Origin: Temnothorax longispinosus
Taxonomy: Eukaryota; Arthropoda; Insecta; Hymenoptera; Formicidae
Direction of reading: 5' to 3'
Assembly: GCF_030848805.1 (NCBI RefSeq)
Contig: NC_092367.1
Location: 7,781,019 to 7,845,018 of the forward strand
DNA length: 64,000 nucleotides
Shown: positions 26,925 through 40,792 of the stretch, piece by piece
Position numbering within the stretch: the first letter of the stretch is position 1
Layout: every line of letters starts with the position of its first letter
Program-made: the position numbers and the translations under genes
The notes under the pieces: generated by a model
What the model was told of the DNA's origin: nothing
Databases searched by the model: none
What the model saw: the letters and a program-made list of their open reading frames with translations, nothing else

Positions 26925-29086
26925 TATTAAATGTATCCCTCTTTGCACGTTGGTACTGGAATGTGTTAAAAAAAAGTGTCACGTCGTCTCATCTCCAGTG
27001 TACCAAGCACCACAATCGAATCGATCGGGTGAATTACCGACTATTTGGAACCCCAGTTGTACCAGCCTACGTCAGCAAAGAGGCTGCAAAACTTCTGCCA
27101 GCACATAAGCGCACAAACGTCAGTTCGGTATCAAATTTCCAGCGAGCAAAACAAAAGAGGGTTCACAGGGAATCGTGAATTCGAAATATTAAAATTTATT
27201 CTTATGTGGCCTCCAGCACATCCTAAAGGAGAGATAAATTACGGGGGAGGTTTCCTGCTGTCTACGCGAGCAAAACTTCCAGTCTAGACAGTCTGATGAT
27301 GTTATAGGGCTATAAAATGCGAATCGACTGGATGTTCTAAGCGAAAGGAGTGTAAAAGAAGCCAAAATAACTGAACTAACCACTGTACAGTATACTAGAA
27401 GTACGTTATTAATATTACAATTAATAATTATATAATGAATGGTAAAAGAAAAAAAGCAAATATTACCATATAATTGTATAAGCGTCCAAACACTGACTGT
27501 ATAACACTGATCAGTTTAATCAAAGAGGAAAACCATTTTATGCTATTTGCCATTGTACATTTTAGGTAGGACACGTATAGTTAACGCATTTAAAATGGAA
27601 AAAAAAGACGAAAAAAAAAATCAGTAGTTTTCCTTATCGCGAAGGATTTCAATATGCATCATGATATGAATTCAGAGAGAAAGAGAGAATATTTTTTAGA
27701 GATATGTGCGTAGAATACATGGCAAAACTGTTTGGACGATATTCATATAGATGTTCATTATAAATGTGAATAACGGTAACTCCACGCATATATACATTTC
27801 TCCAAGTACTTAGAGCAACCATAAGTATTTCTTTTGATTCCGAACGTTCAATGCAATATATATTATTGGAAGCTTTAACGGAGCTTCGACAGAGTTGCTT
27901 TCACACGCAAAGAGAATTCGTTAGCCTCTGAAAAAATACCGATCTGTTATTTTCGTAAAAGTCCTAGGTTTGAGAAATTGTATATAAAATCTAATTGAAG
28001 GCGTTGGATGCGTTAATCGAATGCCATTCAATGTTCACTGTGCACGTCCTATATTTAATTCTGTTGAAACGCAATGGTTTAACAATATAGTTTCGCTTCG
28101 AGGGTGAGTTTCTGAAAACGATAATTAACCGATAGACGCGCGAAAAATAAAAAAAATGAAAAACCTGATAGCTATATTTTCCAAGCGGAATCGGTAGCGC
28201 AGCGCGGCCGCATAACATGGCTTCCTTCTTCCACTAAATTGGTTAACATTATCGTAAATGTTACATACCGTAATTTAAGAAAAAGGGAAAAAAATAGCTA
28301 ACTGTACAAGAGTTCTAGATGTATGTGATATAAGTATAAATGTCAAATCGAGTTTAACGATTTCTCTGCTTCGTGTTGTTCCGATCTTGCACGTTGCCTC
28401 TTGCGCGGTGATCTGTGATTAGTGCGCACAATGCATGTTCTTTCTCACAGGAATTACCGTGTCATCGGGCTGGAATTGAAAAGGGGAAAAAAACGAGTAT
28501 AATGCCGCATTTAGAAAAAGAAAAACAGGATACGACTACTGAAGCAGAGGACGCGTGAATGTTTTGTATGCGCGAGAAAAACGAGAGACTGTTAACCAGT
28601 ACGGAAGAGAGAATGAATTTGAGAGTGAAGCATGAATGTGTAAGTATATAATGAGAGAGAGAGAGAATTCGCTATAACATAACAACTGTACATAAATGCT
28701 GAACTTCAAATGTATTCCTACTTATTACCACATATAGTATACGACTTTTACGTACGCGCGTATGCGTATATTGTAAGTGGTAATACGAGCCATATACATA
28801 TATACATACATATATACATATATATATATAAATAGATTATATATATGTATATGTATATAAAAGTCGCTGATCGAATCTAAATCGTTACTTGTTTTTTTAT
28901 ATATATATTATAAATATATATAAAACAAAACGCTGGGGAGGGGAGGGGAAGCTGGACCAAGACCTAACTAGACTCTCAATCATCGCAGATTCTATATTAT
29001 AATCTCTGTGCAATCTGTTTGAGAAAGAAATGAAGATTCGGTCCGTACGGAAAAAGAATCATAAAAACTATTGTAACTAAATATGC
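26925..29086 (+). other. Rac1 3' UTR and convergent spacer
   Basis: About 2.1 kb without any recognisable exon between the Rac1 stop and the polyadenylation signal of EXOC7 on the other strand. It contains A-rich stretches and a long TATATACATA microsatellite at about 28795-28860. A long Rac1 3' UTR is likely, but its end cannot be set from sequence alone. Confidence 0.5.
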
Positions 29087-29092
29087 TTTATT
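29087..29092 (-). terminator. Polyadenylation signal of EXOC7
   Basis: TTTATT on the plus strand, that is AATAAA on the minus strand, 82 bases after the EXOC7 stop codon. It gives a short 3' UTR. Confidence 0.7.
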
Positions 29093-29173
29093 AAATGGGT
29101 GTTTATTAAATTATTCTGCTAATTCCTTGGCGAGAGAAACAAATCTTCGGTACGGCACACATGTAACATTTTA

Positions 29174-32100
29174 TTACGCGGCGGTGTCGAAAAACGTGTT
29201 GATCAGCGCCGATATCTGGTCGGGGGTATACTTTATGTATTTCGCCGGATTCTTCGAGAACGACGTGCCGCGATACTTGTTGTGGAACGCGGTGTACAGC
29301 GGTACAATCGCCTCCTGCAATTCCTTCCTTAACTCCTCGCGCAGACATCTATCAGGCACCGAGTACGAACGCTGACACTTGGCCACTTCCTCGAGTTCTC
29401 GCGCGAAACCCAAGAACTTCTCCTTCAACGTTTTGGCGGCGAGATCTATGCGAGGGGCAGAAAAAAAAACGCGTAACAGAAATTAATGCGACTAACGATA
29501 AGTCTAGATCCGTTAATTGTTGAAAAACTTCCGTGATTGTTTCAAAAAGTAGACTTAACAATACACGATATATTATGAATGCGATCTAAACACGTGTATG
29601 TTTGCTATTTCTTTCTGTGACTTATAAGAGGTATTTAGAATCTTACTTATAGCTTCGTTGAAAGCTTTTACGTTAAGGCACAAACCTGGCTCGTCTGCGA
29701 GATACGATCGGGCCTTGGCAAATGTCGTAGTAACGTAATTGTTTTTGTCTTTGCGAAGTAGATCGTGATATGTTTGTTCCGCACTTGGCTCGGCCAGTAA
29801 GAGCAGCTCCATAAGAGAACTTCGACAGAGAGCGTTAACCACGTAATTATGGTTATTCAGCCGAAATAAAGCTCGTAAAGCGAGATCGGAATAAGACGCG
29901 TCGCTTTTACTCACTAGCGCCAGATTCAATTGAGCAAGTACCTTTTCTGTAAGAAGACAAAACGACCCTCGGTCAAACCAACGATATTCCCACGATGATA
30001 TTTCAGCTGCTTTAAATTAAATTACGGAGAATAGTGGGCAATGAACTTACTGACGTATACACCGAGAACCGTTTTATGTACATTTTCCGGATCTTTTGAA
30101 TATAACGCAGACTGATCCGTGAAAAGATTGCGTCGAAGAACGGCACCAGCCATATCCGCGTATTCAGCCAGCTGTTCCAGAAAGACCAAGACGTTACTAG
30201 TTCCTTCCGCCACGGTACCGTCCTTTGGCAAACCCGCGCCGGATTCATTTCTCACGCATTCCGCGAACTCTTCCAGAGCTTTAGCACCCTGCAAAATTAA
30301 ATAGTTTCATTATATTGGTTACGCATCTTTATTCTTAATTTATGACAAGTAGCCAAGCGCATAAAAAAATAGTTATAAAATTTTACCGGTTTCTATCTGC
30401 GACAATTCATTCGTCATTGTATTGTATATTAATATTATATACGGTGCTACTATGTAATTAGTATCTTTTTAAAGTGAACGATTCAATTTGCATATTGGAG
30501 TAATCTCTTTTAATACAAAAATGTGCCAAAATATCGTACATAGAACGATGCTCAAAATACGTAAAATCGTGGACTTCTTTTTTTTTTGTACAATGATTCA
30601 TTTAATACCTATGCGTCTTATCGCGGAAATAAGTATACGCCATTTACATCAACCGGAAGACACTGAGTCACGTTACTCAAGTTAGTCACGTTTTAATTAT
30701 TTTAAATACTGGATGTTTCATCATGTTTGACGATAAGACTCAAAGAGTACTAATGAAGTATCTGTCAGAAACCCCGATAATTTTTCGATCCTTTATGAAC
30801 TGATAAATCTTCTTTTAAACCTTGATAATTTAAAACATTTTAATTATGAATGTTAATTCAAAATTTTGCTAATTGAAATAAAAATCTAAATCATACAGGG
30901 GCCACCTGAATGATCTAGGAATAAAAGCGACGAAACACATACGGTTGTATGTAACGTGTCGAGTACAGATGCGAACTTGGAGCGGAGCGCGTAATCGCAA
31001 CCTTCGACCGTTCTCTCGAGATCGGGCTTCAGCTCGCCGAGATGCTTCAGAATCGGGAAGACCACGAGGACGGCGGAGAAGTCGCGTCTCGTGATGCAAC
31101 GTTTGGCGCGCGTGGCTATGCTGTCTCCGTCGTGCGCCACCAGGTCCATCGCGTCGCGCACGGTGGCCTCGAGCACTTGCGCCTGCAGGGAAGTCGGCAG
31201 GATCTTCGCGACCAGCGCGCGCTCGGCTTGTATGAGCTTGTGCAGGCCAGCCGCTAGCAAGAGATAATTCTCCATCTCCTGCTCGTCGGGCGCCGCGTCC
31301 TCCATCGAGTACGGGGCGAGTTGCAACGTCGGCTTCCTGGACACCGAGTTCAGAGCCAGGTTCAGCCTCGTCGTTTGCGATGCCTTCAACAGCATCCTGT
31401 TGGCCTTGTCCAACGCGTGCTGCAGCCGCCGCGACGCTTTACGCCCCGCGTTCTCTTGGCCATCCAGAGAGTGTCGGTTGGCGAATTTCGCCCGCTGCGA
31501 ATAATATTTATGTTAGCACAAATAATATCTAGAAGAACTACATATTACTACATATGTATTGTTCATTTACAGGCATAGGACTTCCACCGTGAGTGCTACC
31601 ACCGCTGGCGCTCCTCTGATGTTCCTTGAGCAGCAGCAGAGATCTCAGGAAAATGGCGGAACGTACGGAAGCGTACATCTTCGTGTGTCTACGGTGGCCC
31701 CTCTCCTCGAGCCATCCGGCGATCTTGAGCAAATCGCTCATGACGCTCTCGGGCAATTGGCACAGAGACTGCGGCGCATCCTCGCTGCTGGTGTCTTCGT
31801 CGGAGCCGATTAGATCCAGAAGCACAATGGGAAGGATCGGTCTACTTTGGCGATTGAGAATATCGTGGAATTCGGCATAAAGCGATTCTAGGCCGATCGA
31901 GAAGAGGCCCGTGACGTTTTGCAACTCGACGGAACTGGGATTGTTTTTCTGGAAGTATCGCTGAGCGTTGTACAATCGATTCATAGCCTCGAGGAAGCCG
32001 TCTAGACCACCGGGCCCGCTCGGCTCGGCGCGTACCACGGCTTCCACCTCTTGACACACGCCGTAGTATCCAATAGCGTGATCCAGCACGCTCAAAGTCC

Positions 32101-32428
32101 TCTCTATATCTGCAACACGAGAGCGAGGAAGAACGATAAGGAATTCTTAGCGAAGGAGATGGCTTTGAAACTTGAGAAATGATAATGCCATATGCGTACT
32201 GTGTTGCTGGGCCTGGAGATTCCCAGTCTCGTTGTAAACAGGAAGTATCGTACGGCGCAGCGTAGCTAAACGGTCTTCCAAGGAAGAGAGTATTCCAACA
32301 ACCCCGCTCGTCAATCGCCGGCTGCGTTCCTCCGCCTCCTTCAGAGCCTCCAGAGCGGCGATCTCCGACTCCAGTTTGCATTGTATCTCGAATCGCCTCT
32401 CGGAGGTGTCGGCGCGGGTCGCATGCAT
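29174..32428 (-). CDS. EXOC7: Exocyst complex component 7 (Exo70)
   Basis: Six exons (32200-32428, 31571-32109, 30943-31494, 30051-30288, 29647-29946, 29174-29445) join to 709 residues (mammalian isoforms 650-735). N-terminal coiled-coil region SGVVGILSSLEDRLATLRRT with ILPVYNETGNLQ; then LDHAIGYYGVCQEVE, LPESVMSDLLKIAGWLEE, DFSAVLVVFPILKHLGELKP, GAKALEEFAECVRNE, PKDGTVAEGTSNVLVFLEQL and the C-terminal lipid-binding end FSKNPAKYIKYTPDQISALI. Known role: subunit of the octameric exocyst that binds PI(4,5)P2 and Rho-family GTPases to tether secretory vesicles at the plasma membrane. Start chosen at the ATG ending at 32428 (MHATRADTSERR). A GTG-led extension upstream was not used. Confidence 0.94.
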
Positions 32429-34041
32429 GTTTCTTCCGCTGGTTTTCACACGTACAATTGGAAACGAGGTTAATTGAGTAAGGCTAATCGAAAATATCTA
32501 TTAGAGAGCCATGGGTGACTGTGATATCTTTGGCTGCCAGTATTATCTCCTAGAGCCTAATGGAAGGCCCAAAAACTCCAGTTATCTGCAACATATAGAG
32601 TCCAGAGAAAAAAAAACAGATGAGTTACACACACATTTATCAGTTTGAAATTATTATTTTTTAACTGTATTATCACTGATGTTGTCATATGACACTGATT
32701 TGACAGCTATCTGCTTGAGTCTCGTGTTACGTTTACATATCGGTTCTTATAATTATATCACTGATATACTAAAGAAAATATTTTTATCATATACCATCGA
32801 TACACTCCCGTCTACATGTTCCCCGATAATTTTTATTTCAGATCCCTCGGCTGCTCCACAGCCGGAATTGACAGAAATTCAAGTCACAAGTGTTTAGCCT
32901 CGTCGAGGTCGCCGAAGAAACCTCCTTTGGCTCCTTTTGCACTTAAGGGCCGATCCAGAGTGCACAGTTGCATAACGGGGACCAGCCAATCACGCGTCAC
33001 GATGCGCGAAACATGGCGGTGTTCCTTGGTCGCGTGATTGGTTCATTTTTCTATCAGTTAGGATTAATGCTGCCTTCACATATGTACATTCCGCTTCATA
33101 TATGTTTACGTCTGAAGTTAGTTTGACAATTGCACAATTGTGTGACACACGTGGGATCTCTCAGAAAATTTAAGAAATAATTAATGCATTAATTATTAAT
33201 TATTTTTCAAATTTATACAATATAAAAATATTTTATATATTGTATGGATTATAGTATGATTTATAAATATTATATAACTAAATAACTCATATGTAAACTT
33301 ATAAAATAATGCATTATACAATGTTGAATTAATAGACAGATGATTTTTCTAGCGCGCGATCATCTAGACTGATCTAGACGCTCCTAACATTCAGGGTCTT
33401 GCGCACAAAAAGGCAATAAACGATCGTAAACGCGGTCGAGTGTACCTAACGAGGGCACGCGTTTATAACGGCGACCTGTCGGCGGCGAAGTGGCAAGGAA
33501 CAATTGAAGAGAACCGAGAGTTTTTCTTCCCAGATCCACCCTTCGTATAATTGAATAGCGGCGGATTATCGGATGATTGAACCGACCACCGAGGTACGCG
33601 AGAACGGACGGATGTGGGAGTAGGCTAATCGAGTTTACGGCCGCAACGTAATCGTCGGAAGCGCGTGAGGGGACGGAAGTTTGATCGATTGTTTGTTTAT
33701 CGCGAGGTACGTTTAACACATTTTGCGCACGTCATTCTCTTTTTCCACGTCATTCCGACAAATTCACCCGGGCAAACGATCGCGCTCCTAAAAACTACGT
33801 TGAAAATTCACAGAAATTAAAAGAAAAAATTTAATACAATTACGTTGCGAGAGCCTATAAGCGTTTCTCCGTCGCTCCGAGACGCGCAGTTTTCGTCTGC
33901 TCGAAGTACATACGGATTTGGCGGTCGAGGGGTCACACGGAGATAATACGGCTTGTAAAGTCAAGTTCTTTCCAGGTAAATCTCGTCGCTTGTGTTCCTC
34001 GAGGGCCTCGTTGTTGCGTAGCTGCTGAGCGAACCGTCGGC
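32429..34041. promoter_or_regulatory. Divergent promoter interval EXOC7 / PRPSAP
   Basis: About 1.6 kb between opposite start codons. It holds 5' UTRs, possibly leader introns, and an imperfect dyad around 32980-33045 (CCAGCCAATCACGCG / CGCGTGATTGG) with CCAAT sequences in both orientations. No exon with protein similarity is visible. Confidence 0.5.
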
Positions 34042-36048
34042 ATGATGGAGAAGCCAGTTTCGTCGGACATAGTCATCGTCGCGGGCAATTCTCATCCGGA
34101 GCTCGCCAACCTGATTGCAAAGTGAGTGACGAACAATGGAATGCGTGGAATGCAAACGTGAAAGCCGATCTGTTTTCGTGCAGCGGTATTTTGACGTGTC
34201 GATTACGATTGTTTTTGCAACATTATACTCACGTCAACAGTAGACCTCCTCTTTCAGGGGGTTTCATGTTTTATGTACATTCAAGAAAAAAAAAAAGAAT
34301 TTCTTGAGTCAATAAATTGAAAAGAATAATTTCCAAACAGTTTGGAAAGTCATTGATTTAAAATTATTATAATTGTTTTTTCTATTTTATTGTTGGTACA
34401 TATATATGAAACATATATTACTACAAATTGACAACACACAAATATTGAATTATTGGTTATTTAAATTCTAACTGCTATTAAACTGTCATTCTAACATATG
34501 TATATATAAAGTTGTACATAAGTATATATAGTTTGCTGCTTATTACTAATTATGACTAAAGTTAAATGTCTAATACTATTTAAATCTATTTGATGAAGGA
34601 AAGGCAAAAGATATTTGCATGTTAGAATATTTTGTTTTATGTTTAAAGTCGTTTGGGAGTAAAGCCTGGTGGTTGCTCCGTGTACCATAAGTCAAATCGC
34701 GAGACAATGGTGGAGATAGGGGATTCCGTGCGCGGCAAGGACTTGTATATAATCCAAACCGGCTCGAAGGATGTAAACAATAACATAATGGAGCTTCTCA
34801 TCATGGCCTACGCATGTAAGACATCATCGGCCAAAAACATCGTCGGGGTGATCCCGTATCTACCTTATTCCAAGCAGTGCAAAATGCGCAAGCGCGGTTG
34901 CATAGTGTCCAAGCTCTTGGCAAAGATGCTATGCACCAGCGGCCTAACTCACATTATCACCATGGACCTCCACCAGAAAGAAATCCAAGGATTCTTTGAT
35001 GTTCCCGTGGATAATCTCAGAGCTAGTCCATTCCTTCTGCAGTACATTCAAGAATCCGTATGTAACAAGATTAACCAGATTAACGCACCTATCACTGTAA
35101 ACTATTAATAACAGTTATTATGTTATAAAACTTGTCTTGGATTATATAATAGCGATTTATTTTAAGCGACCCCGGTATCTTGAATTGAAAATACAGATTT
35201 TCCTCTTTTGATAATATCGCAGAATCATATCTTTAATAAGATATTTAAATGTTACTCCAGATGTATGTGTTTTATTTTATATCATGCATTTTTTTTACAT
35301 AAATTGTATCTTCTCTTTGTCAGATTCCTGATTACCATAATTCTGTGATCGTTGCAAGAAATCCAGGTAGTGCAAAGAAAGCGACTAGCTATGCTGAAAG
35401 GCTACGACTGGGAATCGCAGTGATTCACGGAGAACAAAGAGAAGCTGAATCCGACATGAACGACGGTCGCTATTCGCCACCTGCCCTAGCAATGGCCGCG
35501 CGTACGATGGAAGTTGGCGTGGGTGTGCCTTTACATCCAGCGAAGGAAAAGCCACCTATAAGCGTTGTCGGGGATGTCGGAGGACGCATCGCTATTATGG
35601 TGGTGGGTAAAGTGATTATATTGCGTTCATATACGCTGTATGATCTACGATTTGGCGAGAGAAATGAATTTGCAGGACGACATGATAGATGATGTACAGT
35701 CGTACGTAGCAGCTGCCGAGGCACTTAAAGAGAGAGGAGCTTACAAAATATATGTCTTAGCTACACATGGTTTGCTTAGCTCAGACGCGCCTAGGCTTCT
35801 TGAGGAATCCCCGATCGACGAGGTAATACATAAATAAGTAATGGATTTTAGACTGATAAAAAAAAACCTTTCTATTGAATTGTTTTTAGGTCGTTGTAAC
35901 CAATACAGTTCCCCACGACGTGCAGAAGATGCAATGCCCGAAAATCAAGACTGTCGACATTAGCGTTCTTTTAGCAGAGGCAATTCGACGTATACACAAT
36001 AAGGAGTCGATGTCGTATCTGTTTAAAAATGTAACTTTGGAAGATTAG
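34042..36048 (+). CDS. PRPSAP: Phosphoribosyl pyrophosphate synthetase-associated protein
   Basis: Five exons (34042-34121, 34649-35057, 35324-35602, 35676-35822, 35890-36048) give 357 residues, matching the 356-369 of PAP39/PAP41. Blocks: [110 protein letters not shown]. The region after [14 protein letters not shown] reads MIDDVQSY, not the ADTCGTI of catalytic PRPS enzymes, and a roughly 25-residue insertion ([15 protein letters not shown]...) separates the conserved blocks. Both mark the non-catalytic associated protein. Known role: binds PRPS1/2 and restrains PRPP synthesis. The start is the first of two adjacent ATGs. Confidence 0.93.
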
Positions 36049-36783
36049 AAACTAGACGATTATTGCACATGAAAAGTTACAACTTGAGCATGAATAAATG
36101 ACGATTGAAAGTCACAAAAAATTCAATGCCGGGGACCATGTCCAGAATACATATCCGTCTCTTAATTTTCTACACTATTTTTATATTTCCCCAACTTGTG
36201 AAATAATAGTGGACGTATAAACTAGACCCTTGCGTTCATCAGTGAAGATAATCGGCCGAATGTCTTTATGTACATGTTCCTTTGTAGTCACCTTTTCTCT
36301 ATAGTACATATTAGATTAATATAAAATAGCCAATTGTGAGCGTATTCGGATACGTAATATAGTCATTGCATATAATAGATACTGTACAATTTTAGAACTC
36401 TGTAAAGTCAGTATAGACGTGTATTCTATGCTTACCAGTGATCTAGTGCTAGTTTTATTGTATAATTAAAAGTGTATTTTAGATCAAGACATAATAAATA
36501 TATTTCAAGATATAAAGATTTTTCTGTAAATATTTTAGTTTCTATATTAAATAAGAAAAACGGATATTTACAGAAAACGTAAAAATTTATAACGGCGACG
36601 ATTTCGTCAAAAGAGACCGCAGATTATATAAGAAAGATCAATCCGAGAGTGTGTTGTCATGGAGACACATACAGTGTTTAAATCGATATATTTCCCTCTG
36701 TATTCCAAAGTTCGTATAAAGAATTTGTACTATTATAATATTTATTATCTTGATTCTAAGAAAGAAATCCATTTCAGATAAAT
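36049..36783 (+). other. PRPSAP 3' UTR and DNAAF5 upstream region
   Basis: AT-rich DNA with an AATAAA near 36492 that would end the PRPSAP transcript. The DNAAF5 leader starts somewhere after it. No other gene. Confidence 0.5.
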
Positions 36784-39700
36784 ATGGCTTTGGATCTCGA
36801 ATTAAGTAAGATTGTCGTTTCGTTGCAAGCGGACGAGAAGAATCGTCGCAAACAGGCGTTAGAGGAAATATTGAAAAACATATCTCGGGAGGAAATATCG
36901 GGGAGACCGGACGATCTAGTTAAAATATGGGAAAGTGTACACAGATTTCTAGTTAGAATCATGAACGATAGTATGGAGACGTGCCGAGATCTGACTGTAG
37001 GGATACTGAAAATATTTCTGGAAGCTTTGCCGCCCGACGACAAGCACATAATCTACATTTTGCCGATAATGTCAAGACGACTGGGCATGCAGGAACTGAT
37101 CGAACCGTCGGAAGAAGTGCGACTGAAATGCGTCTCTCTTTTACGACTGATAATTCTGAAGTACAAGGATTTGTTGGTGCCGTATATTCAGGACGTGACA
37201 GGAATATTGGCACGCACCGTTACGGATAATTATCCGAATGTAAAGAAGGAGAGCTGCAAATGTATATCCGACTACGCGAAGACTTTATCGAGACATTTCT
37301 ATTCGCAATCGGAGTATTTAATAAAACCTATTCTGAGTAATTTTACGCATCAACACTACAGAGTTCGGCTCGCCGCGGTTGAAGCGATAGGCGATGCGAT
37401 TCAGTATGGAAATAGCAAGTCGATGGAAGAAGTGGCGACTCCTTTGGCACAGAGGCTCTTTGACCAAAGTGGAATTGTCAGGGAAGGTACGTTTCAAATA
37501 AATGTTTTGCAATTTTTTTATTCAATTCTTTTACTTGATTTTGTATAGTTATATTGAATCCGTAGAGTATATAATTGTATTGAACTTTTTAAAGCTGTAA
37601 TTGAGGTCTCCGGCTGCTGGTTGATAAAGCTACCTGACAGATACGGCTGGTGGCACAGACTTCTTCCCCTGATCATGACAGGGTTGCACGACGAACTCGC
37701 GGAGATTCGTGCGAAAGCGGCAGATATGTGGGACGCTGCGGGAAAATTGTATATGGAGGAAAACGAAAACGACGAGAAGTTGAAGGATAAGATGGACTTT
37801 CTCGCGGAAGACCCGGAGCATTATCCTCCAGAGGGTAAGTTATTTTTAAAAAGTTACGGACAGTCTACGCGTCATATTGAAACTCAAGCTACGTAAGATC
37901 GTCATTTCTAGTTTCCAGGCCGAACTTGGGATGTCGTGTGATCGCGCAGCAAAATTTATGCAAGCTCATTAGCGGTATCAGCGCCGAACTTGGAGATTGG
38001 TTGCCAGATATACGTGTGCGTTCCGCGCAATTACTCTGTGTACTGATATTGAATGTCGAGGAGAACGTTACGCAACATATTGAAAAGCTCCTGCCGCCTA
38101 TGTATCGGTAAGATTTACTTTTCATTATTCCCTGGAAATTAGATAGAATTCAGAGGCAGATTATCTCTTACCAAAATCATTTTACTTTTAGCAAGATTTT
38201 TGTTACACAAATTTTCCACTTATGAAAAAATCTAATTGCAGCGCTTGCAACGACGAGGATAAGAGGGTCATCGGTTGCGTGGAAACTGCGGCGCGATATC
38301 TGGGCTACTTCGTGCAACCCAAGATTTACTGCCACTTGGTGCTTCCCACTCTGGACGAGTCTCCGACAACCGGACACTTGCGTGTCTTCGCGGCGATTAT
38401 TAGCGGTAGCGAACGGAGGGCTCTGTCGCAACAGCTGAACGAGATTGCGAACTTCTTGCAACAGCCGGATATCTGTCAGAGTAAAAAGAGAAACTATCAA
38501 CGGCAGATACTGTCCTGCTGTAATTCCCTTCTCGTAGTTTGCAAAGAGGTCCGAATATGATTCTTTCCTCGTTATACGCACATTTATTACATTTATTCGC
38601 ATTTAATCAAAAACTTTGTTCTTCTTTGACTTAATTCTTAGATCTAACAGCGTATTGTAATGCACAGGATTGCGTGGCAGTTACGCAAGCTTTATTCGCC
38701 GTAATATTCACCACCTACGCGATGAGCGCGGAGCCTTCCATTCGTGAGGAAGCAGACAGGCTCTTGGAGATACTCGTCGGTATAAACTCGCTAAAGGACA
38801 TCGAGGAACTCTTCTACAATCACGCGAGACCGCTGATAATGTCGATTAGCGATGATTCCTCATCGTGGACGGTTTACAGCGCGGAATCGCAAATTTTCTG
38901 CGCTTGTCTAAGCCGCGCTGGAGTCGCGATGTCGCGTAATATGGACCTTACGTTACCGATCTTCGAGAAAACCATGAGCAAGGACGTCGATCCCGAGCTG
39001 AAGCTGCGACACTTTATTCTGCTTTCGGAGTACTTTCTGAACAATCAGAATTTACATCGTCATATCGAGGATCCGCATAGATTCGTGAGCACGATTGTCG
39101 AGCAATTGATCGTGCCCGGGCTCATTTGGGCCGCTGGCAGAGCGGCCGAGGCTATTCGCACGGCCGCCGTTTGCTGCCTCTGCGCCGTTCTACAGAACAA
39201 GATAGTTAATCCCGACGAGAAGGATGAGATTAACGAAGCGGAGTTATTCGCGAACGAGAAAAACGAGAAATCTAGAGCGTCCATCACGGCGGAGCAGTTC
39301 CCGTCCATCTTCGACGAGATCGTGCCCGTTCTGGTCAGCCTGGTGGACGATAAGGCGAAGAAGACTCGGCTGTACTCCATGCGTGCCATTTGTTTGTTAG
39401 TGACGATTGGACAGAGGCTGTCCTGTCTGAACGACGCGCATATCCATCGCACGTATCCGGTGATCCTGAAGAGACTCGACGACGGCTGCGACGACGTTCG
39501 CTACGCCGCGGTGGAGGCACTCGTGGATGTGTGGAGCGTCGCGTCTGAAGATTACGACACTGTCGTCAGCAGGTGTCACGTCGATGCCCTGTATACGACG
39601 ATGATTATTCACCTGGACGATCCGGAGCCTCGTTTCCAAGAGATAATGTTGGGTAACGGTCAATAGCTTTTCGTCCTTTCAGCCTTTTCAACGATAATTC

Positions 39701-39947
39701 GAGTCATAATTTTTAATTAATTAATCGACGTAACGCGACTCTTTAATATACTTTGATATCAGTGCGGGTTTTTTTAGTACAGTTTTAATATTATTTTCTT
39801 TTTTTTTCAGACGCATTAAAGCGCGTCGCGAGGATCTATCCCGAGCTGCTGCATCAAAAGCTGCACGGCTGCCGGCCGAATTTCAGGAACAAAGCGGGAG
39901 TAGACGCGCTCTTGGAATATTGCCAGGGTATATTCAAACAAGATTGA
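36784..39947 (+). CDS. DNAAF5: Dynein axonemal assembly factor 5 (HEATR2)
   Basis: Six exons (36784-37486, 37595-37834, 37912-38107, 38242-38548, 38668-39652, 39811-39947) join to 855 residues, the same length as the human protein. The sequence is HEAT repeats throughout, with family blocks YPNVKKESCKCISDYAKTL, HYRVRLAAVEAIGDAIQYG, DRYGWWHRLLPLIMTGLHDE, RRNLGCRVI-like RPNLGCRVIAQQNLCKLIS, VRYAAVEALVDVW and RFQEIMLDALKRVARIYPEL near the C-terminus. Known role: cytoplasmic preassembly of outer and inner dynein arms with the R2TP/HSP90 system, needed for motile cilia and sperm flagella. In an insect this implies roles in sperm and chordotonal neurons. Head-to-tail after PRPSAP. Confidence 0.95.
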
Positions 39948-40599
39948 ATTCTCAAGCAGACGGTTCTGTAACCCGATAGAATTGTTTGTCTTAACAGATA
40001 TAAGTTAGGTGTATATTTTTATGAGGTACGAGTTTTTTTTTATCATACATGTTGAACCAGTTAAAAGCATCGACTCTCTTAAATATAACAATAATAAATA
40101 TGACGCCGTAAGACGTTTGGTCTCACTTTGGTACAGCAAGTCGGAAATTAAACTCTTTTTTTCTCTGTAAATTTTTTGTGTAGGATTTATCTTCAACTTA
40201 TACAAAATATATAACTGAAAGTGAGCTTTTATTCATATAAAATTCGTACAAGATTCGATAGTTCGGAAATAGGACAGTTAAAATAAATCTAGGAAATAAA
40301 CCTGGAAAGAGAAAGGTCGCCGGACCAATTTTACCAGGTAGCGCAAGTCAAAAGTTTAGCGCCATATTGCCGGCACGAGAATCGATATCGCGTTCTCGAT
40401 TTAAAAAAAAAATGGATTCATCATCATCACAGATTAATAGATCTGTGTCATCATGCGGTAAACGCGATCTCCGCGTGAAAGATCTCGGGCCGCAAATAAC
40501 GGCGATCTTTCCCATGGACAGCCAGGACAGCTGGATACGCGGAGACGCGTCCGCGGGAGGCTCGCGCGACATAACCTTCATCCGAACGCGCCTGACTTC

Positions 40600-40792
40600 A
40601 CGCGGCCGCAGGAAGTACCCGCCCTTCCGTGCGCGCCGCCATGTTGCCCGTGTCTTCCGCTCGGCGAAGCGCGAGACGGAGGGGCGGATTAACAATCTGC
40701 CGATAATCCGGTGCGGATTCCCGCGAGACGCGAGGGCCGGTCGCACTGTGGTAAAAGCCGCCTGTCACGAGCCGAGTCAAAGGGAGCCGACG
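40600..40792 (+). promoter_or_regulatory. Probable non-coding first exon and promoter of RhoGDI
   Basis: A GC-rich, CpG-rich stretch ends in a strong donor (GACG|GTAAGTG at 40792/40793). A matching acceptor (GAACGTGTAG|CG) lies two bases before the RhoGDI ATG at 41994, so a leader intron of about 1.2 kb is plausible. The transcription start is not visible. Confidence 0.45.
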